Positions 1 through 11,588 of a stretch of 64,000 nucleotides of DNA are shown piece by piece (position 1 is the first letter of the stretch; every line of letters begins with the position of its first letter). The position numbers and the translations under genes are program-made. Origin of the DNA: Hyalella azteca (taxonomy: Eukaryota > Arthropoda > Malacostraca > Amphipoda > Hyalellidae); assembly GCF_000764305.2 (NCBI RefSeq), contig NW_025933184.1, positions 62,001-126,000 of the forward strand, in the 5' to 3' direction. The notes under the pieces are model-generated. The model was not told the DNA's origin. It did no database searches and worked only from the letters and a program-made list of their open reading frames with translations.

Positions 1-182
1 AAATATTTATTTTTAAATACCTAACCTTACAAATTTGCAGTGAATGGCCGAGCTAAAAATGTAAAATTACAGTGATAACGATTCTTGGTATCAGTGAGCA
101 GTTAAAAATCATGCCTTAAATATACTTAGTGTAAAAATGATAGCAATAAAATAATTGAGATAATGTGTGTGTTGTTCAACAG

Positions 183-300
183 TGCCTCCTCTTCCACCAA
201 AATTGCACGTCACAGAAACAACAGCTTCGTCCATACGTCTGCAATGGGACGTAGAAGACGAAGGCGGTTCTCGTGTTACGCTCTATAACTTATACTACAG
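183..300 (+). CDS. Dscam-like exon: first half of an FN3 domain
   Basis: Acceptor ttcaacag precedes 183 and donor gtaaat follows 300. It encodes PPLPPKLHVTETTASSIRLQ, then W and ...LYNLYY, the A-to-C strands of an FN3 domain with the conserved tryptophan. It ends in phase 2 (AG), which the G at 2206 completes to Arg. Confidence 0.8.
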
Positions 301-3300
301 GTAAATTTCTCGAACGTTTACCTCGCTTCGGCTTTTTTCTGCCCTGTGACGACTATACTTATCATGAAACTCATCTTATTTTTTACTACTTGCTATTACT
401 AGTGCTAGTTATCGTAGTTTTTTGCCGTCGTTTATCCCATGGAATATCCCGCTCAAATGGATAATTGTTCAATTACTGATAAAGTCTCTAAAAGTATTCT
501 ATGCTCCATTAGAATACTAATAATCTGAAATGTATTCATTATTGTTACACGTGTAACCGGAAGCACCGCCATAAATTCGAAATAATTACGTGTAGCGTGC
601 CGACTTTGGTGGAAACTTCGAATTAGATTTAAACATATTGCAAAAACTCGCTCTTTGTTCCGGCTCTAAATTCATTTGCATCGGAGAGAGGAGAATCAAC
701 ACGAGGAACTTTTCATATTATATTGGTGATCATCTGGTGATATACAAATTTCTCTGTACAAGGACACACAATTTATTCTTCGCTAAAAGTCCAAGAACTC
801 CAAGATACAGGATTGCAACCTCAGGAGTACAACGTCGACACGCCCTAATATACTGCAGAGAAACACACAAGTGGACTGCGGGGTTACGGGTTCGAGTCGC
901 ACCACGATACCGACAACGAGCCGCAGTTATCAGGGGTTCGAACTCTAATAAAATGCCGATAATAACAAAAGAGGACAAAGGGATGCGGGTTCGAGCCGCA
1001 TCAAGATGCTGACAACTAGCTGCAGTTATTAGGGGCACGAGCTCTAATACACTACCGAAAGAAACAAATGTTAGATGACAGTTACGCCCCAAAGGCACGA
1101 TTGTCGAGGGGTACGAGCCCTCGATAAGCCGCTGACAATTTAATCGAGCGCAAAGGTTTTTAGCCCATACGACACGAGGGTGCGCACGTTACGGTTAATA
1201 GCTGCACCAAAACGTCGCCAGCAGCTGGGAATAACCAAGAACTCTGCCTACGTTGTATTTAGTCCGTTAGTGCTTATGCCTGGTATTATCAAGCGCTCTG
1301 TGAGTCGGTTAAGCTTCGTGAGATATTTCCACAACTACAACAGAGTCTATGTAGCCCAGATCTGGCTCTCTCTATTCGAGTACAAACGGTCGGACCTCAA
1401 CCCAGTCATATCGAGCACACAATTTTCCCGCCAGGGGTAACTCGTCTAGAACAACCACACTACAATATCTCGTTTACAGCGTAAAAAATGGACTAGCCTC
1501 ATAACCCATGTCCAAAAGAAGATAATATAATACAACATGATAATCATAGTTTTAATCAATTGTCATAATAATCACAAGTCAATGGTCGAATAATCATAAG
1601 CTCATTCAGTCATTCTAAAGAGATCGAGTTCTCCGTCGTTCAAGACCAGTGATTCCCTGAAGGGAATAAACTCGCACTCCGGGCGAGGCTAGCAGCTGGT
1701 TCGACCAATCGCGTTAGAGCTACAAGACGTTCAGCCACACATTGAGACACTAATAACTAAATCCTTTAAATTAAAAAAAATAATATCACAGTAAAAAGGA
1801 GATTCCTTATTTCTGTCACGAAATGAAAAATATGTCTGCGCATCACGAGGTCATACATAAGTTAACAAAATAATATCACGGTTAAATTAATGAGACTCAA
1901 TATTCTAGTCACTAATCTAGACGGAAGAAATTCATTAAAAGAACGTGTAGTCAAAACGATACTCCTCAAAATTAAAGAATACCGTTAAATATGTATCCCG
2001 CTACACATAGTACTTTTTAGCGCATTTTCTCATTTATGGAAAAAAGGGCTATTGTGCTCGCCATGTCAGTCCGTCCGTCCGTCTGTCAATCTGTCTGTCC
2101 GTGACTTCACGTTTTCGTCGACGAGAAAATGCGCTCTCTGTTACTCACTGCAGTGAGTACTGAGTTATATTTTTCCGCACTAATCGTTTTCATTTTCAAT
2201 TATAGGACAGCTGACGGCGAGGCTGTACAACTGGCTGTGCAAGACAACAGCCATACAATCTACGGTCTCGAGTGCGGGACAGAGTACATCTTCTACATCA
2301 CTGCACACAACGATATAGGTAATGCAGGGGGCTGTCCCATCTCCCACTTCGTTGTCCAGCTCCGCGACTCCAGCAACCACTGGACCACGGGTCAGCTCAA
2401 AGTGAAAATTTTCAAAGCTCGAAACCTAATGAAAAATTTAATGAATTTGATATTTAATGTGTACTAAACTATAAGCAATCAAGGTTTGTGCATTTCTTAA
2501 GTACATTTACATCGGACGAGATATGTCGCTCTGATGAATGTCGCATACCATCCGAGTTCGTTCAATGGATAAGCGGTCATTTTCATGAAGAAATTGTAGA
2601 GGATATAGATTCATTGGTGATTTTTAAGTTGTAATGTATAAGGTTAAGGATTTGATTTTTTTCATCTTCACTTTTCAATCACCTTAGCCGTGACATCCAG
2701 CAGTATTGCGTTTTATTTAGGAATGTGTCTAGTGTTCATGCCGTGGAGTAAGGTCTCAATATTGAACTCAATATTTGGACTCGATTATTGAAATTGTGAA
2801 GTGAATTGAAAGTAATGGAAACGCACGGTTAAGGTTAAAGTTAGGTTAGGATTAGGGTGTTATGTTTGTTGTGTTTTGTTTCTATTTATTCATCGTTAAT
2901 TATATTTTCTTTCAATTGTTTATTTTTTGAAAATCCTTGGCGTAGAAAATCTGATTGAAGAACGATCACGTACTATGTATCGGAGAGACGTTATTTTGTG
3001 AAGAAATAGAAAGTCCCCAACAGAATGATAGCCATGAATGAGTAGTGAAGGCAACCCAAATAAAAATTAAGGGTGGCGCATCGATGATTATAGGCGGCGA
3101 TGGTAGATTATATGTGGCGTAACGGTGAGTGGCCACTTCTGCCGAAAATCGACAGTGAAACACCAATAAATCGAGAGGGTGAGCTTCTTTCCTGTAAATC
3201 TTTACTATGTCTTGCTTGAAATATGTGCTCTCTGAGTAATTTTTATGTCAAAAAATATCCCTTTACGATTCGGTTTTCTATCGCTGACTTCGATGGTGAA

Positions 3301-6300
3301 ATTTAATTATTTGTGGGATATATGCTTAAACCCTCAGTTAATTATTTTGAGTTTAAGTCAATATTTCTAATAAAGTGGTCACGGTATTTTTCCTATGCAA
3401 AAGATTATAGATTAGGCCAGAGAAAAGTAGCGAAACGAAGTGGTGAAGGTATTTCACCACTAACATTTCAAAATCATCGATTGATATCAATTCCTTATTT
3501 CACGCTAGAATATTCTTGGCGAAAATTTTTCAAATCGAACCTCCGTCAAAATTGGTGTAATGTTAACGTTATGAAAATTCGATGCTTATGAAATATTTTC
3601 CCGTTGCCTTTACTCTGAGCTGAATCATCATTCCTTATACATAAACGAAATTTCTTTCGGCATCTGTTTACTCGCGTATAGCAGCTTGTTCAAACAAAAT
3701 TGTTAATAAAACCATCTAATCATTACGTTGGGAACATTAACTTCTATCATTTCATGAAATTAATACTTGCAATACTTCAATTAAGTATTAAAATGACTTA
3801 AAATGACTGGCGTGCCAAGTCCTCTCCGATGGCTCAACGATTAAGGGAGATCGCAGTTCAAATCCTGCAGGCTGGGACTTTACTTCAGGTCGATTTCTCA
3901 CGAAGTATGTGTCTGGTACTTTTGTAATTTGTTCCTGCTACATGTCTGACATTGTTACTTGTACTGCCATGGTGGATTTGCCTTCGTAGTCCTCTGAAAG
4001 GTGATTGTATGAAGCAATATCAGTAAATGCAAATACATCGGATTTGAAACTAACAAAAAATTTTTAATCGATGCGCCACCGGTGCCAATGGGTAGTTATT
4101 GGTGGAAGTAAGGTTTGAGCGCAAACGTGACCACAGGCATGTCATAGGTGTGGGATAGGTGGATGACGCCACCCTTAATTCTCTGTAAAAATCATAGTTG
4201 CTCCATCTATGGTGTCCGCCGATAGCCATCATAAGGACATATAGGTGCTCCACTCTTAATTTTTAAATGGGAAGCGACGTAGATCAATAAATTTACGGCG
4301 CAATGATCATCCACTTTCAAGTGGATCAAAATCCACTTTCACTGCATGAGACATCATATATGTGATATGAAAGTCTACGGTGAACACTCGTAGTATTCGA
4401 ATATCTATGACGTGTTTCGGTATTTCGTAATGAGCGGAACTGTGCCATTTTACCATAGAAGCGAGCAGGAAATGGGTTTCGAGAAAACAAATGAATCAAT
4501 TACGAATAATTTTTTTGTTTCAGTGAGCTCGGAGGTGTTGCCGAGCAGGACGTTCGCGGTGACGGGCTTGTCGGGCGGGGTGGACTACGACATTCAGGTT
4601 ACGGGGCACAACGCAGCCGGCGCCACCAAGGCGCTCTACTCCATCTCTACCCCGCTACCACAAACTGATGGTGAGTTCCACGTCATAAAATTCTTTGAGT
4701 TATATTTTTTGGTTTTGAAATTTCTAGTGAGTTTTTTTCACATCCGTTCCTTCGATGGGCTTTGCAGCTAAGCTTGGGAAAAATTGACAAAAGTTAAAGT
4801 AATTTTAAAGCTTGCGATCACCACGTTTACGTTCAAAATATAGGGACATTTTGATGCACCTATTTAACAGATATCAGAGTCAAGGCAAATACATGTTACC
4901 AGTACATAATACATGGACCATACCAAGTGAGCACATTTGTTAGCTATCTGTTCAAAGTATTTATTCTGCCATATCTGTTAGGCGGCCATATTAAGCGCCC
5001 CTGATTCAGGGATTCGTTGACTAAGTGCGTGAGGTATAAGTAAGACACCATCTGTCCAGAAAACTTATCTTGGTACTGGGTCGATACTTCAGTGTTATAT
5101 TAGACGTATAAGCAGTGGTGGGCACAGTTCGCTAATCCGCTAACTGCTAATACGCAAAGATGACGTTTTACTTAGCCGGTGTGCCACACTGATGGCTGAC
5201 TACGTCAACATATGTACGTCAATCAATCATGTATTGTGTAACCTATCTCGTCTTTTGTTACACAAGACATGATTGGTAGACGTACATATGTTGACGTAGT
5301 CAGCCATCAGTGTGGCACACCGGCTAAGGAAAACGTCGTCTTCGCTAATTGGCGGTTAGCGGATTAGCGGACTGTGCCCACCACTGTGTACAAGGCTAAG
5401 ACGTCAATCGTTTGGTCGGAGTTGCTCAAACGCGAGTTACATGCATGGCGGCGTCCTTGTTAGTTTCTGGGGCTTGACTTGGGTTCCCAGCCCTTTTATA
5501 GAATCCCGATTTCCGCCCACTTCTTTGCTCTTGATCGCGTGATTTGACACAAGATGTTTTCCAGGCTGACTCAGGTCTAGTATTTTTCCATCTATTTCTA
5601 CTACGTCTAGTGAATATTGTGTCTCAATTACAGATGTTCTAATCTTGGAATATAATTATAATGAATAGAATGAGGCGCCGGATTGACACCGGAGATATCA
5701 GCTACTGAGAACTTTCGGTAACTATGTAACTAGTTATCCAATGTAGTAATCATGCCACGATAGGACCAATACTTAGGAAGAAATTAGCAAATTTTTTATA
5801 CAAATAAGCATAGAAATTCCGTTATCTGTCTTTTCAGGATCACTGACGGCGTGGGGCGGCTCCAGCGGTCACAACAGCGTCGATCGCAACTCGCCGCTAT
5901 GGCGCGACCTGCGCATTCTCATCCCTATGGCGCTGTCCACACTCGCTCTTCTGGCCACACTCGTCAGGATCTGCATCTGCGTTAGGAGAAGTCAGCATTA
6001 GCATGCGCTGGGTCGTTATTTATTCAGAACTTGGAGACAAGACTGAACTGAGATTTGTACCTCTAGGTTGGTTTGACGGCAGCTATGGTTGACTTGATAT
6101 GACACTTGTAACAGCTATGCCACCGCAGTTTCGTGCTAAAAAAATTGATTTTAACTTTTAACAGAAAGAAATAAATACTAATAATATTTTTTTTGTTGGG
6201 AACAGAAGTTACGGGTACGAACGGGCTTATTCAATGTAATTGCTTCACGTTACTCCCAATCAATTTATCCTCATTAATTTCAATCTTTTCTTCATTGATA

Positions 6301-9300
6301 TCAATCTTATCTAAAATTAATTTTTATATATGACAGATTGATGATGACTTCAATCGCAAGTATAAAAATTTGTTTCAGACTGAAATTATTTCAAAGTAAT
6401 TATATCAATATCTATTTATTCATTTTAATCTCCAACTAGCGTTCTTCTTTAAACATATTGAAAAAAATCGGAAATTATATAACATTTAAAACTCTCATCT
6501 ATTTAATTCCAATTTCTTTCGTACTCCTCCCTATATCATTTCCAATGCAACAGATTAATTTATTCGTGCACCCTTTTTTTCCGGTACCATTTTTGCGCAT
6601 TTTCTCATTTATGGAAAAAATGCACTATTGTGCTCGCCATGTCCGTCTGTCTGTCTGTCTGTCTGTGACCACGTTTTCGTCGACGAGAAAATGCGCTCTC
6701 TGTCACTCACTGCCGTGAGTACTGAGTTATATTTTTTACTTTGCAGTTGTGAGGCTTAAGTTGACGCTCATAAACCAAATTTTCTACAGGCAAAACCATG
6801 ACAAAACATAACCCTGCTGATGACGAAGTGGCTGATGGCGGAGCATCGAAGGTTGCTCAGGACGGCCACGACTCTTCTATGCTCAGGGAGAAACAGGACC
6901 TCGAAAACCCAGTCAAGACACGCTCACATTTCCAAAGATTTCCGCAGCCTTTGCCGAATGCGGACCACCTTCGGAATGGTAAAAGAAACAACTTTTGTTT
7001 GGATAATCTATATAATGCTAGAAATAATTAAATGTTGTGATTGTGTGTTGATAAGTGTATGTAAATTTTGATTATTGGTGCATTTCTTTCATTGAATGTT
7101 ATTAGTTGTTATGAGGCTGCTTACCAAAATATTTTATTTCTTTCGCTAATGAATTTGAAACATGACAATTTTGGAGAAAGAAAGATCATTGCTTAGAGAG
7201 TGGGTATCATGTTGATACCTTTTGTTCAAGATGCACCGCCTGAAACAATTATGATTGAAGTTATAATTAAAATTTTAATTTTTTCATTGAAAAATTTTAT
7301 TTACTCTCACTTGGAGAAATATTGGATCCGATCCATCTAAACTATGTCTGAAATATTTATTGTATATTCACGCTCCGTATTTGAGAATGAAATAGCTTTG
7401 TATGTAAAAAGCCATCGTATAGCTTCAAGGTTCGCAAACAAAACTCCTTCAGATTACCCAGGGGAGTCGGACGTGTATCACTACGCGGACAGCACCTACC
7501 ATCTAGGGGCGGTATCACCAATACCCCAAGCCCCGCTGCCCCGACCTCCGTACGAGGCGAGGGACGGGGCCTATACAGAGGACACGAGCCAGAGGAGCTA
7601 CGCTACTCTTGTGTACCAAATACCATCGCTCACATACCGACGTACGCTGATGTGCACTGCGCACAACTATATCTGTAAACTAGTGACGATCGCATAAGAA
7701 CAGGAAGGGTATCCTTACACCTTGGAAACCGAGCCAATTCTAAAATTGTTAACTATTAAGACATGAAAATTTACATCCGGAATGCGTTTAGCGAATAAAA
7801 CCTTGTAACTCCTTGGACATAGTCTCAGATGCGGGGCGAAAGTAGGGAAAAGATCAGTGAACAACTTTCCTATTGTCACTCTTGGGAACAACTTCATTAT
7901 AGTGCTTGGACATAAACTTTTTAATTTGGGTAAACACCAGGTGCGATGGAAAGCCATTTTGCGAAAAGATACTGAGCAAAAATTCTAATTTCGAATGCAT
8001 GGCTAGGAAAGTAAAGAAAATGCGGAAGGCGCGGTTTATCAATGTTTGGATCCCATTTAATTTGAAACGAAATGAACAAAAGCTAAAAAGCTGGTGCTTA
8101 AGCCGGTAAATGACGATTTTCTAAAAAAACATACGTTTGGAAAAGGCCATTAGATTTGGTAACATTGCAATCAAGGAAAGACAAGCTATTATTTGATTCA
8201 ACCTCCATGGTGAATTTGATAGACTTGTGTAGGAGATTAAGATAGTCAAAGAAAATCCCACATGAGAGGAAATCCCACAAGTCAGAGAAGTAGGTATCAT
8301 CAATATATCGGTTATAGAAATTGGTTTAAAATCAAGAGGATAATTGGCCAACCAAGTAGCCTCGTGAAAACACATGAAAATTTTGGCAAAGGTAGGACCT
8401 ACGGGAAGCCCCATGTCGAAACCGTCAATTTGTCTGTAAAACTTGCCAGCAAATGCGAACATTGAGTTTAGCACAGATAATTCAAAAAGAGAATTAAAAA
8501 ATTGCAGTTAAAACTCATGACAATGTCATTGACATCGTTAAACTTCTATTTTTAGAAAATTAACATTTACCGGCTCAGGTACCAGCTTTTTAAGATTTTT
8601 TGCATCATATTTCAAATTAAATGGGATCCAAACATTGATAAACCGCGGCTTTCGCATTTGCTCTACATTCCTTGCCATGCAGTCTGAATTTTAGTTTTTG
8701 CGCAGTATCTTTTCACAAAATGGCTTTCCATCGCACCTTGTGTTTACCCACATTAAAAATTTCATGTCCAAGCAACATACTGAAGTTGTTCTCAAGTGCG
8801 ACAATAGGAACCTTGTTTACAGTTCTTTTCCTCACTTTTGCACCGCATCTGAGACTATGTTAAAGGATTTACTAGGTTTTATTTGCTAAATACCTTCCGG
8901 ATGTAAATATTCATGTGTTTTTAGTTAACAATTTTAGAATCGGCTCCTTTTTTAGGCATAAGGATACCCTCCCTGTTCTTATGCAATCGTCATTAATTTA
9001 CAGATATAGTTGTGCGTATTGCGCATCAGCGCATGTCGGTATGACGTCACGTAATTTATATACTAGGCTGGCTGAGCATAAAGGCAAGAGTTATAGAACT
9101 TGCACATTCTCCTCATTCTGCTGCACGTGTTCATGCAGAGGAGTGCTACACCTCTGCATCTGGTAGTGATTTTAAAATTCTAGCTTCCACATCCGGTGTT
9201 TCTGGTTTACGAATTTTGGAAATCCTGTAAATATTCAAGCAGAAGCTTAGTAGCTCCTTTCGTCCTGAAATAGTAAATAGATAGGCCGGTTTACTACCGT

Positions 9301-10072
9301 TCATTTCATGTCTCATTTGCTTGTTTCCATTTTAACACCTGACAGTGGATTTTACTTTACTAATTGATTGTATTTGTGTTTCTTGGACTGAAATTCTTCA
9401 GAACTGAATTTTGTGTTATGAACTGACGATGGAGCTGGACTCCGAAACGTTTTCTCTTAAAAAGAAAGAGGAATTTTTGTGGTACTGCCTTTGCTTTTAA
9501 ATTCTTGATTATAATCGTGTGCCGCTTACTCTGCCCGCTATTACTTGAATTTTTTATAATGAGAAAAAAATACTTATAATAATAATAACCAATTTTATCA
9601 ATGATTTAATGTGGATTGTAATAATTTTTTTTTCAAACTTTATCAACCGTAATGAAGATATCTTTAATCAGAACAAAGCACGAATGAGGAAAATCTATTC
9701 GAAAGCAATTGGTATAAATTTACTAGCATTTGAAATTAATTATTGACTGACCCCTTGTGAAGGTCTATTTATTTACCATGATTTCATCTGTGAATTTTTG
9801 TTTGCAGGATGATGATCTTTGTTATATGGAAGATCAAAGATTTAGTAATAATTTATACCTAGGTGGAAGGCTCCTCGTCGGACGAAAATTATGCCAGCGC
9901 CATCCCCTCGAAAATGTCTCGAGATTACCGCGGGCAGGCGAGGCCGGAGAGTTCAGTTGCACTCCGGGGCGTTGACAAGCGCCAGGCGGACGGCGAGCAC
10001 AACCTGCAATGGGACAACCGCCAGAGACGTCCGCCTCGACACATTTCTTTCCGATCCCAATGTTATGAGTAA
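183..10072 (+). CDS. Dscam-like adhesion receptor, C-terminal half (6+ exons)
   Basis: Exons 183-300, 2206-2390, 4524-4670, 5838-5990, 6790-6978, 7462-7610 and 9863-10072 splice in consistent phase with GT-AG borders. The spliced product holds fibronectin type III pieces (TEYIFYITAHNDIG; YDIQVTGHNAAGATKALYS), one transmembrane helix (about LRILIPMALSTLALLATLV) followed by basic RR, then a roughly 180-residue cytoplasmic tail with a proline-rich PLPRPPYE stretch and tyrosines, ending SFRSQCYE before TAA. FN3 layout, the GGCPISHFVV motif and the single TM match arthropod Dscam-family immunoglobulin/FN3 receptors, which act in neuron wiring and, in arthropods, immunity. The Ig domains and N-terminus lie upstream of the window. 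Sidekick-like or other FN3 receptors are less likely alternatives. Function is inferred from family only. Confidence 0.8.
885..1150. repeat. About 99-bp tandem repeat with B-box-like motifs
   Basis: Two to three diverged units of roughly 99 bp, each with a gggttcga core followed by gacaac...gcagttat. The core resembles the pol III B box, so a tRNA-derived repeat is possible. No complete tRNA is visible. Confidence 0.5.
2019..2172 (+). repeat. Short TIR element with TCTG/TCCG core (copy 1)
   Basis: Begins gcgcattttctcatttatgg, carries a gtccgtctgtc core and closes with cgacgagaaaatgcgc, making 12-bp inverted ends (gcgcattttctc / gagaaaatgcgc). A conserved tail runs to gagttatattttt. Related copies lie at 6594, 31472, 39692 and 57268. 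Confidence 0.65.
2206..2390 (+). CDS. Dscam-like exon: FN3 second half fused to next FN3
   Basis: Starts after tataG and encodes the end of one FN3 (GLECGTEYIFYITAHNDIG), then directly GGCPISHFVVQLRDSSNHW, which belongs to the middle of the following FN3. About 40-45 residues normally lying between these motifs are absent. The join is the 9-nt string gtaatgcag at 2319-2327, which reads as a donor fused to an acceptor. Donor gtcagc follows 2390. Confidence 0.75.
3815..4040 (+). mobile_element. tRNA-derived SINE-like element
   Basis: A-box-like gatggctcaacga (3828) and B-box-like cagttcaaatcctgc (3854) are spaced as in a tRNA and followed by a non-tRNA body. Cloverleaf pairing is imperfect, so a SINE is preferred over a tRNA gene. 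Confidence 0.5.
4524..4670 (+). CDS. Dscam-like exon: last FN3 second half
   Basis: Acceptor tttgtttcag, donor gtgagt. It encodes VSSEVLPSRTFAVTGLSGGV, then DYDIQVTGHNAAGATKALYS, the E-G strands of an FN3. Phase 1 on both sides joins cleanly to its neighbours. Confidence 0.85.
5113..5386. mobile_element. Palindromic hAT-type MITE
   Basis: A 274-bp nearly full-length inverted repeat. It opens CAGTGGTGGGCACAGT and closes with the reverse complement ACTGTGCCCACCACTG. The arms share long blocks such as ggctgactacgtcaacatat. CAG...CTG termini and 8-bp flanks cgtataag / tgtacaag (6 of 8 identical) fit a diverged hAT-type target duplication. No coding capacity. Confidence 0.75.
5838..5990 (+). CDS. 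Dscam-like exon: juxtamembrane and transmembrane segment
   Basis: Acceptor ctgtcttttcag. It encodes a Ser/Gly/Asn-rich stalk, then a hydrophobic helix of about 22 residues ending in RICICVRR (stop-transfer). Donor gtcagc at 5991 is weak, but the phase (1) fits the next exon. Without splicing the frame stops after three more codons. Confidence 0.85.
6594..6735 (+). repeat. Short TIR element with TCTG core (copy 2)
   Basis: Same family as the copy at 2019: gcgcattttctc at the left, (gtct)n core, gagaaaatgcgc at the right, and tail ctgtcactcactgccgtgag. It lies about 50 bp before the Dscam-like exon at 6790. Confidence 0.65.
6790..6978 (+). CDS. Dscam-like exon: cytoplasmic tail 1
   Basis: Acceptor tttctacag, donor gtaaaa. 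The 63-codon frame is polar and charged (DDEVADGG, LREKQDLENPVKTRSHFQRF) with no recognised domain. It joins in frame to both neighbours. An upstream TIR element at 6594-6735 ends just before its acceptor. Confidence 0.7.
7462..7610 (+). CDS. Dscam-like exon: cytoplasmic tail 2 with proline-rich motif
   Basis: Acceptor gattacccag. It encodes ESDVYHYADSTYHLGAVSPI, then PQAPLPRPPYEARDGAYTED and SQRSYATL. It contains candidate SH3-binding PxxP and several tyrosines. The donor is taken as gtgtac at 7611, which joins phase 0 to 9863. Penelope-like sequence begins within about 20 bp after the donor. Confidence 0.7.
7620..8545 (-). mobile_element. Penelope-like element, 5'-truncated, minus strand
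   Basis: The minus strand shows reverse-transcriptase remnants (AGKFYRQIDGFDMGLPVGPT, then FAKIFMCFHEA) and linker MAFHRTWCLPKLKSL, and runs into the start of a GIY-YIG-type endonuclease near 7630, where it is cut. Many frame breaks make it a dead copy. It forms a head-to-head pair with the element at 8545. Confidence 0.75.
8545..9480 (+). mobile_element. Penelope-like element, plus strand, with GIY-YIG region
   Basis: Same family as the minus copy to its left: linker KMAFHRTLCLPTLK, then CAYCASAHVGMTSRNLYTRL, AEHKGKS. This matches the GIY-YIG endonuclease of Penelope-like elements (the family hallmark C-terminal to RT). Frame-broken. It lies wholly in the last Dscam-like intron. Confidence 0.75.
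9863..10072 (+). CDS. Dscam-like terminal coding exon
   Basis: Acceptor ttatacctag, then VEGSSSDENYASAIPSKMSR, a short Arg/Gln-rich stretch and the C-terminus HISFRSQCYE with TAA at 10070. High GC and a polar, patterned composition separate it from the AT-rich flanks. Confidence 0.75.
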   Translation: MEGSSSDENYASAIPSKMSRDYRGQARPESSVALRGVDKRQADGEHNLQWDNRQRRPPRHISFRSQCYE

Positions 10073-10800
10073 TTCTATAACATTTAAAAGTCTAACGGGA
10101 ATGTAGAAAAAGTATAAAATTAATATTAATGGTAATGGTGAGGTATATAGTGAACTAAAATTGTCTAAAATTGTAAAACAGCCCGAAATATAGTTTTATT
10201 TATTAAGCGTATTTAAGATAGACGGTTTCTCATGTGGTATGTCAACCACCTTCATCCGGCTTCGTTAATACATAAATTTGTAGATAGCATCGGCAAATGA
10301 ATGTAGCAAAGATATACGATTATTTTATACTCAGTGTTGTTCATGAAATGAAAATTCAGAATTCAGCGTTGTGTTCAAGTGCGTTAATATGACGTATTAT
10401 TAACGTATTAGTTTTTCCTGGCTCTTCTATAAGGTAATGATTTTCCTAATGGATCCTTCAAATATTGTTGGGTCAAGTTTCAGTTCGAAGAAGGGTTTAA
10501 GTTTTATATCTCTTTTATGAGTGAATAATCCAGAATCCATAAAAGTCGAAATTTGATACGGGGATATTTTTCTCCGCTTATTAAGTTTCTGTATTTTAAT
10601 TTTCATTTTGCATTTGTTGAATTTTTTACAAATTTAACCTTGATAGATTGCAAATATTATGTTAATAGAACTGGCTTTTAAAAGACCTCGAATTTAGGTA
10701 GAAATACCAGGAGTTAAAGTGGGTTTCCAACGCACGTTTATTTATTGTTCAATACTCATAATAAGATAGGAACTATTGAGTTTTCAATTGGTAAAAATTG
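10073..10800. other. 3' UTR / intergenic AT-rich sequence
   Basis: Follows the Dscam-like stop codon. AT-rich, no open frame of note and no clear AATAAA close to the stop. The first part is presumably 3' UTR. Confidence 0.4.
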
Positions 10801-10809
10801 GTTTCGTAT

Positions 10810-11045
10810 GAGTGGCAGGGTGGCCCAGTGGTTAAAGTTCTGAGGTATACCAGATTGGAGCAGAGAGGTGCGGGTTCCATCTCAGCTCTGGCGCCGGTTT
10901 CTGGTCAGAATTAGCGAGGAGGCCGGGCGGTTAAGCAGTGAGTTGCGTGTTCGAGACCACATCAAGCTGTGAATGTTCCGAGATGTTAAGAATCGGCGAC
11001 AGGCCTACGGACTAATAAACGCTGAAACCGCTATAGGATATCTAC
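10810..11045 (+). mobile_element. tRNA-derived SINE-like element
   Basis: A-box gtggcccagtgg (about 10820) and B-box-like gggttccatctc (about 10872). The body downstream includes aagaatcggcgacaggccta, which recurs in similar form near 46780 (aagaatcggcaacaggctat). Confidence 0.55.
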
Positions 11046-11550
11046 AAAGTTTCAAAGTGACAGAATTGATTTATTCAATATTGATAGTATACGATGTTAA
11101 TAGCAGGCGAGCTGGTACTACTACTACAAAGATGAATCGATAATTAGATAATAAGTCATTCAACTGAAAAGCTCTTTTCTTTCGACTATCCTTGAAGTTT
11201 CTATAAACGGTTTCTAAAGTTTAAAATACAGTTTTATTTGTTCAATATTAATTCATTTTTTTCATGAACTCTCACAAAATTAAATAAAAATAATTTTTGT
11301 AAATCGAATTTCATACTGTCACGCATTTGCTTGAACCGCAAATTCACTGAAAAACATAGAAGCAAAGAAAACTCCACAGCCCTATCGAAATTCGAAGACC
11401 TGTCAGCCGCTGGCACACGGACGCCCCAAGTTCTTATGGCCGGGTAAATTAGAAGCTCTATGTCCGCTTTAGGTTCCGGTTGCCGTAGCGAAATAAGCGC
11501 CGAAATGGAATCTTGTGAAATTACTCGTCGAGCTTGGGGCGATCGTGGGG

Positions 11551-11588
11551 CTGTCTCTTATACACATCTAGATGTGTATAAGAGACAG
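11551..11588. other. Nextera/Tn5 mosaic-end junction (artefact)
   Basis: CTGTCTCTTATACACATCT followed immediately by its reverse complement AGATGTGTATAAGAGACAG. This is the Tn5 mosaic-end duplex used in Nextera mate-pair libraries. The sequences on either side may not be adjacent in the genome. Translations here give the well-known spurious MCIRDR peptide. Confidence 0.95.

Noticed and set aside
3828..3870. tRNA gene
   Set aside because: Box-like motifs are present but the stem pairing is poor; a tRNA-derived SINE explains it better. The same applies to 10820 and 40002.
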